Of a stretch of 35,338 nt of DNA, positions 31,803-35,338 are shown piece after piece. This DNA comes from an uncultured Cytophagales bacterium. Its GTDB lineage: Bacteria > Bacteroidota > Bacteroidia > Cytophagales > UBA9547. The position numbers and the translations under genes are program-made. Within the stretch, counting starts at the first letter, position 1. The number at the start of each line of letters is the position of its first letter. The stretch is taken from assembly GCA_945957555.1 (NCBI GenBank), contig CAMFLX010000036.1, forward strand, positions 1 through 35,338, read 5' to 3'. Below the pieces are notes generated by a model, which worked only from the letters and a program-made list of their open reading frames with translations, had not been told where the DNA came from and ran no database searches.

Positions 31803-34172
31803 ATGTTCAACAATTATTTTTGGACGGGGATGCTTATAGCAATCTCGCCCATTTTTGACATGTCCGGACAGTCCGGATCCCTTATGGGGAAAATACAGAC
31901 TTCTCAAAAAGAAGTATTACCCCACATAGATATATTGCTCCGCTCTCTTCCCGACTCTAATCAGATAGCGTCATCACTCACTGATGTAACAGGAACCTAC
32001 GTATTTGAAAAATTAAAAGCTGGTCATTATTTGGTATCGGCATTCAATGTCAAATTTAATGAAAGCCGATCCCTCCAAGTAATTCTAGATGACAATGAGA
32101 CTAAAGTGGTCAACTTTACATTTGATTTCATGATTACCAAAGTCGAGGACGTGGTTATTAGCAGTCAAAAATCGCTGATAAAGCAAGAATCAGACAAAAT
32201 GGTGGTAAACGTTGAAAATACATTGTCAAATTCAGGACTGACGAGTGTAGATGTTTTACGAAAAATGCCCGGAATCTTCGTGGATAAGGATGGTAAAATT
32301 TCCCTTAAAGGCCGAAGTGGGGTTATGGTCATGCTCGACGACAAAGCGCTCTATATGACAGAAGACCAATTAGGAAGTCTACTCAAATCTTTGCCATCGG
32401 ATCTTATTAAAGAAATTGAGATCATTTCCAGCCCTTCAGCGAAATATGACGCTGTAGGAAATGCTGGCATCATCAACATTAGACTCAAACAAGGTGCCTA
32501 TGAAGGCTTTAATGGCGCATACAATGCTTCATTTGGCTATGGACGATATCACAAAGCAAATACAGGCTTAAACCTTTCTTTCAAAAAAAAGAAATTCTCG
32601 ATAGATGGCGGATACCAATATAATAACAAAGAAGGACTAGCACAGTATTATGGCTATCGTACCTATACCGACCCAAACACTGAGCTTAACACGTTTAAAA
32701 GTGACTCCTATTTTCGCCTACCAGAAACATCCCACTCTGTGTTCTTGAAAAGTCAATACAATATTAACCCCAAAAGTAGTCTTAGTCTTAACCTCAATAC
32801 ATTTATAGGAAACTTCGGTTGGGATGGAGGAAGTATCTCTAACTGGATTACAAAAGACCAAAACATCCAAAGCAGCTTTGAAAGCCATGACAAAGGCATA
32901 AGTAAATACCAAAACTTAAATATAGGATTAGATTACAAATACAATTTTGACACCCTCGGAACGAAATTAGTTATTGGTACCAGCATCAACCAAAACCATA
33001 GCTCCATTGACAAAAATTTTATCATCCAATATTACGATTCGGCTTATCAGGTCCAAAACAACACATTTTTATTAAAACAGAAAAATAACACCGCCTCCAC
33101 TCAATATTCTGGCAAGGTTGATTTCACCAAAATCGTATTCAAAAAAGTAAAACTGGAAACGGGAGTCAAAGCAAACTATCTTAACGACTTCAGACCAATC
33201 GATATTCAAATACGAGAAAACAATGCTGATCGTGATGCGAGCAACCACTTCCTTTATAAAGAAGGCATTTATTCTGCGTACATTTTAGGTAATGCCAAAC
33301 TCCATAAATGGAACTTCCAAGCAGGTCTGCGTACTGAGAACTCCCAGATTTCTGGCACTCAAACCATCAAAGATACTACATTTAAAAGGAGCTACACCAA
33401 TTTTTTCCCTTCTGGCAATGTCAGTTACAGCCCTAATAGCCATACCACCTATAGCCTACAATACTCTAAAAGAATTCGTAGACCTTCTGGCCAAGATCTT
33501 AATCCAATTCTGAACATTGTGGACCCTTATACTTCTTGGGGTGGTTACCCATATTTGCTTCCCGAATATACTGACAATGTAGAATTTGCATACTCAATTT
33601 TAAACGGCTATCTCATCTCTACGATTAACTATTCCCATACCAAACAGCCCATTATCTGGGTAAGCCAAGTGGACGCCAAAACACTTGCAACAGTATCGGG
33701 CAATAGAAATTTGATACAAAGCTCCAATTTGGGCCTAGCATTAACTACAAATTTTCCGATTACAAAATGGTGGAATACTAACAACTATGCATATGTATAC
33801 AAAAACAGTATCGAAGGCGATATGGGGTACGGAATCATGACCAATGGCGGTGCATCATGGATGTTCAATTCTACTCAAAGTTTCAAATTGCCCAAGCAAA
33901 CTAGCATTGAGGTCTCTGGCAACTATGAAGCACCAAAAGCATACGCACTTGGTAAAGGTCTAGCATTTGGCCAGTTTAACATTGCACTGCAAAAAAAGTT
34001 TCTCAAGGACAAAGCGAGCTTAAAAATTGCTTATTCTGATATTTTCTGGACTATGTACTACAGAGGGACATTCCAATATGATAATATTATGAACAAAAAC
34101 GGCTATAGATGGGATAATAGCACTTGGATGGTTACCTTTAACTACAAATTCGGTAAACGACTTGAGCGTTGA
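31803..34172 (+). CDS. TonB-dependent-type outer-membrane receptor (outer membrane beta-barrel family)
   Basis: This 789-residue protein has a signal peptide at about 1-22 (TGMLIAISPIFDMSGQS). A carboxypeptidase-like regulatory domain follows at about 25-110 (GSLMGKIQTSQKEVLPHIDI, TDVTGTYVFEKLKAGHYLVS). A plug follows at about 120-225 (LTSVDVLRKMPGIFVDKDGK, VMLDDKALYMTEDQL, IKEIEIISSPSAKYDAVGNA, then GIINIRLKQ). The rest is a beta-barrel ending FNYKFGKR. This is the family annotated as outer membrane beta-barrel or TonB-dependent receptor in Bacteroidota, distinct from SusC, and it has no SusD next to it. The ligand is unknown. The neighbouring mobA-like gene is upstream on the same strand, but a promoter between them argues against an obligate operon. 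Confidence 0.88.
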   Translation: MFNNYFWTGMLIAISPIFDMSGQSGSLMGKIQTSQKEVLPHIDILLRSLPDSNQIASSLTDVTGTYVFEKLKAGHYLVSAFNVKFNESRSLQVILDDNETKVVNFTFDFMITKVEDVVISSQKSLIKQESDKMVVNVENTLSNSGLTSVDVLRKMPGIFVDKDGKISLKGRSGVMVMLDDKALYMTEDQLGSLLKSLPSDLIKEIEIISSPSAKYDAVGNAGIINIRLKQGAYEGFNGAYNASFGYGRYHKANTGLNLSFKKKKFSIDGGYQYNNKEGLAQYYGYRTYTDPNTELNTFKSDSYFRLPETSHSVFLKSQYNINPKSSLSLNLNTFIGNFGWDGGSISNWITKDQNIQSSFESHDKGISKYQNLNIGLDYKYNFDTLGTKLVIGTSINQNHSSIDKNFIIQYYDSAYQVQNNTFLLKQKNNTASTQYSGKVDFTKIVFKKVKLETGVKANYLNDFRPIDIQIRENNADRDASNHFLYKEGIYSAYILGNAKLHKWNFQAGLRTENSQISGTQTIKDTTFKRSYTNFFPSGNVSYSPNSHTTYSLQYSKRIRRPSGQDLNPILNIVDPYTSWGGYPYLLPEYTDNVEFAYSILNGYLISTINYSHTKQPIIWVSQVDAKTLATVSGNRNLIQSSNLGLALTTNFPITKWWNTNNYAYVYKNSIEGDMGYGIMTNGGASWMFNSTQSFKLPKQTSIEVSGNYEAPKAYALGKGLAFGQFNIALQKKFLKDKASLKIAYSDIFWTMYYRGTFQYDNIMNKNGYRWDNSTWMVTFNYKFGKRLER

Positions 34173-34180
34173 AATTAATG

Positions 34181-34232
34181 AATCATATATATGTAACCCT
34201 ACCAATATTGTGAGGGTTGCATGTATATAATT
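34181..34232 (+). terminator. Hairpin between convergent genes, possible terminator
   Basis: The arms AATCATATATATGTAACCCT and AGGGTTGCATGTATATAATT form a 20-bp stem with a 12-nt loop. It has one C-A mismatch and two U-G wobbles in plus-strand RNA; those wobbles become A-C mismatches on the minus strand, so it fits better as the end of the receptor gene. No long T tract follows, so termination is less certain. Confidence 0.45.
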
Positions 34233-34310
34233 CACTAAAAAATCTATTTGTTGCTACCTAAACTTACAAACCTCCTACACACCATAATTCAACCAGTGCC
34301 TACAAATTCT

Positions 34311-35338
34311 CTACCTTTGAAATTCCAACCTTTGTCCCCAATGACCGTCTATAAGCTCACCAACGTCGTACACTAAATTACCAGAAACAATTGTTTTAAC
34401 TACGCTAGCCCCAAATGTATGCCCCTCAAAAGGTGACCATCCACATTTATACAAAATATTAGACTTATCGACAGTATGGTGTTTATCCAAATTCACTATT
34501 GCCAAATCCGCGAAATAGCCCTCTTTAATGTAGCCTCTGCGATCTATCTGATATAAGTCTGCTACATTGTGTGACATCTTTTGGGCGATCATCTCAAGAC
34601 TTATCTTGCCTTGATGGTAAAAATCGAGCATAGCCAACATCGCGTGCTGTACAAGTGGGCCGCCAGATGGCGCCGCCAAGTAACTCAAAGATTTCTCTTC
34701 AATAGTATGAGGGGCGTGATCTGTAGCAATCACATCAATTCTGCCATCAACCACCGCCTTAAAAATTGCGTCGCGATCAGCAGCAGTCTTTATCGCCGGA
34801 TTCCATTTTATAAAATTCCCCTTCTCTTCATAATCAGCATCGCTAAACCACAAATGATGAATACAAGCTTCTGCTGTAATTTTCTTTTGTTTAAGAGGTA
34901 TGTCGTTTCTAAACAATGACAACTCCTTTGCTGTTGAAATGTGAAGCACATGTAACCTCGCCCCCGTCTTTTTTGCCAAATCTACGGCCTTGGATGAAGA
35001 GTTGAAGCAAGCCTGCTCAGACCTAATTAAAGGGTGGTACGCCGCAGTAAGTTGATCACCAAATTCTGACTTAAATTTATCTAAATTCCCTTTCACTAGT
35101 ACGTCATCTTCACAATGAGTAGTTATCAGAGTAGGACTATTCCTGAAAATATCTTCAAGTGTGGTTTCGTTATCCACAAGCATATCTCCCGTAGATGAAC
35201 CCATGAATATTTTCACACCACATATCAACTTTGGGTCTAGTTTTTTCACCTCTGCACTATTGCTATTGGTTGCCCCTAGATAGAAAGAATAGTTAGCCAA
35301 TGAACTATTTGAAGCTATCTTATATCTGTCTCTTATAC
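34311..35338 (-). CDS. pyrC: Dihydroorotase, C-terminal part (cut by window edge)
   Basis: The minus frame is open from its stop at 34311 to base 35338, so the first part of the gene lies outside. The reading starts RDRYKIASNSSLANYSFYLG and matches dihydroorotase, which closes carbamoyl-aspartate to dihydroorotate in pyrimidine synthesis. Visible active-site parts are the bridging Lys region (CGVKIFMGSSTG), metal-ligand histidines in ITTHCEDD and RLHVLHIST, and the catalytic Asp in VIATDHAPHT. The C-terminal barrel close (KEGYFADLAIVN, CGWSPFEGHTFGASV) is also present. The first metal motif (HxH) would be off the edge. The apparent start at 35300 is a TTG inside the protein, not the real start. 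Confidence 0.93.
   Translation of the reverse strand, partial: IRDRYKIASNSSLANYSFYLGATNSNSAEVKKLDPKLICGVKIFMGSSTGDMLVDNETTLEDIFRNSPTLITTHCEDDVLVKGNLDKFKSEFGDQLTAAYHPLIRSEQACFNSSSKAVDLAKKTGARLHVLHISTAKELSLFRNDIPLKQKKITAEACIHHLWFSDADYEEKGNFIKWNPAIKTAADRDAIFKAVVDGRIDVIATDHAPHTIEEKSLSYLAAPSGGPLVQHAMLAMLDFYHQGKISLEMIAQKMSHNVADLYQIDRRGYIKEGYFADLAIVNLDKHHTVDKSNILYKCGWSPFEGHTFGASVVKTIVSGNLVYDVGELIDGHWGQRLEFQR

Noticed and set aside
31081-34172. A molybdenum-linked uptake operon (mobA plus receptor)
   Set aside because: A separate promoter element lies between them, and nothing in the receptor points to molybdate; adjacency alone is too weak.

Overview
The window comes from a bacterium of the phylum Bacteroidota. 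The evidence is a SusC/SusD pair, a type IX secretion (T9SS) C-terminal sorting domain on a SprB-repeat protein, phylum-type promoters (TTTG, about 20 nt, TAnnTTTG), many signal peptides and lipoprotein signals, and an FN3/PKD-rich surface proteome. I cannot place it below phylum. No rRNA, tRNA, CRISPR array, insertion sequence or phage gene was found.

Region 1 (1-18.5 kb, nearly all on the minus strand). The left edge holds the start of an AraC-type regulator gene. Then, read right to left, comes a run of six genes. They encode a 1502-residue exported protein of unknown function, a protein of tandem FN3 domains, a 1028-residue SprB-repeat protein with a T9SS sorting domain, a 626-residue outer-membrane beta-barrel, a 1441-residue multidomain surface protein and a 264-residue lipoprotein. 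The 1441-residue protein joins a TANFOR-like N-terminus, FN3, a zincin HExxH motif and a lipase-like AHSMG tip. The lipoprotein gene overlaps its end. This looks like a surface or secretion module that ends in a polymorphic-toxin-like effector with a candidate immunity lipoprotein, and it is the best candidate here for an undescribed system. The gaps and gene ends in this module are full of 7-bp satellite arrays and perfect palindromes. Three signal-peptide regions and one C-terminus are encoded by those satellites.

Region 2 (18.5-19.6 kb) has no genes. It holds a duplicated REP-like element of about 189 bp with compensated hairpins, then ten tandem units of exactly 40 bp.

Region 3 (19.6-26.3 kb) has a small FN3 protein gene on the plus strand. 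A minus-strand SusC-SusD-PKD lipoprotein operon converges on it. The operon has a good promoter and a shared terminator but no glycoside hydrolase or regulator in view.

Region 4 (26.5-35.3 kb) is mixed housekeeping and accessory content: glutamine-dependent NAD synthetase (nadE), an ECF sigma factor with an overlapping anti-sigma gene, an SRAP/YedK DNA-protein crosslink protein, a MobA-like guanylyltransferase, a TonB-dependent-type receptor, and a dihydroorotase (pyrC) cut by the right edge. All function calls come from reading motifs and recalled family patterns; no database search was run.
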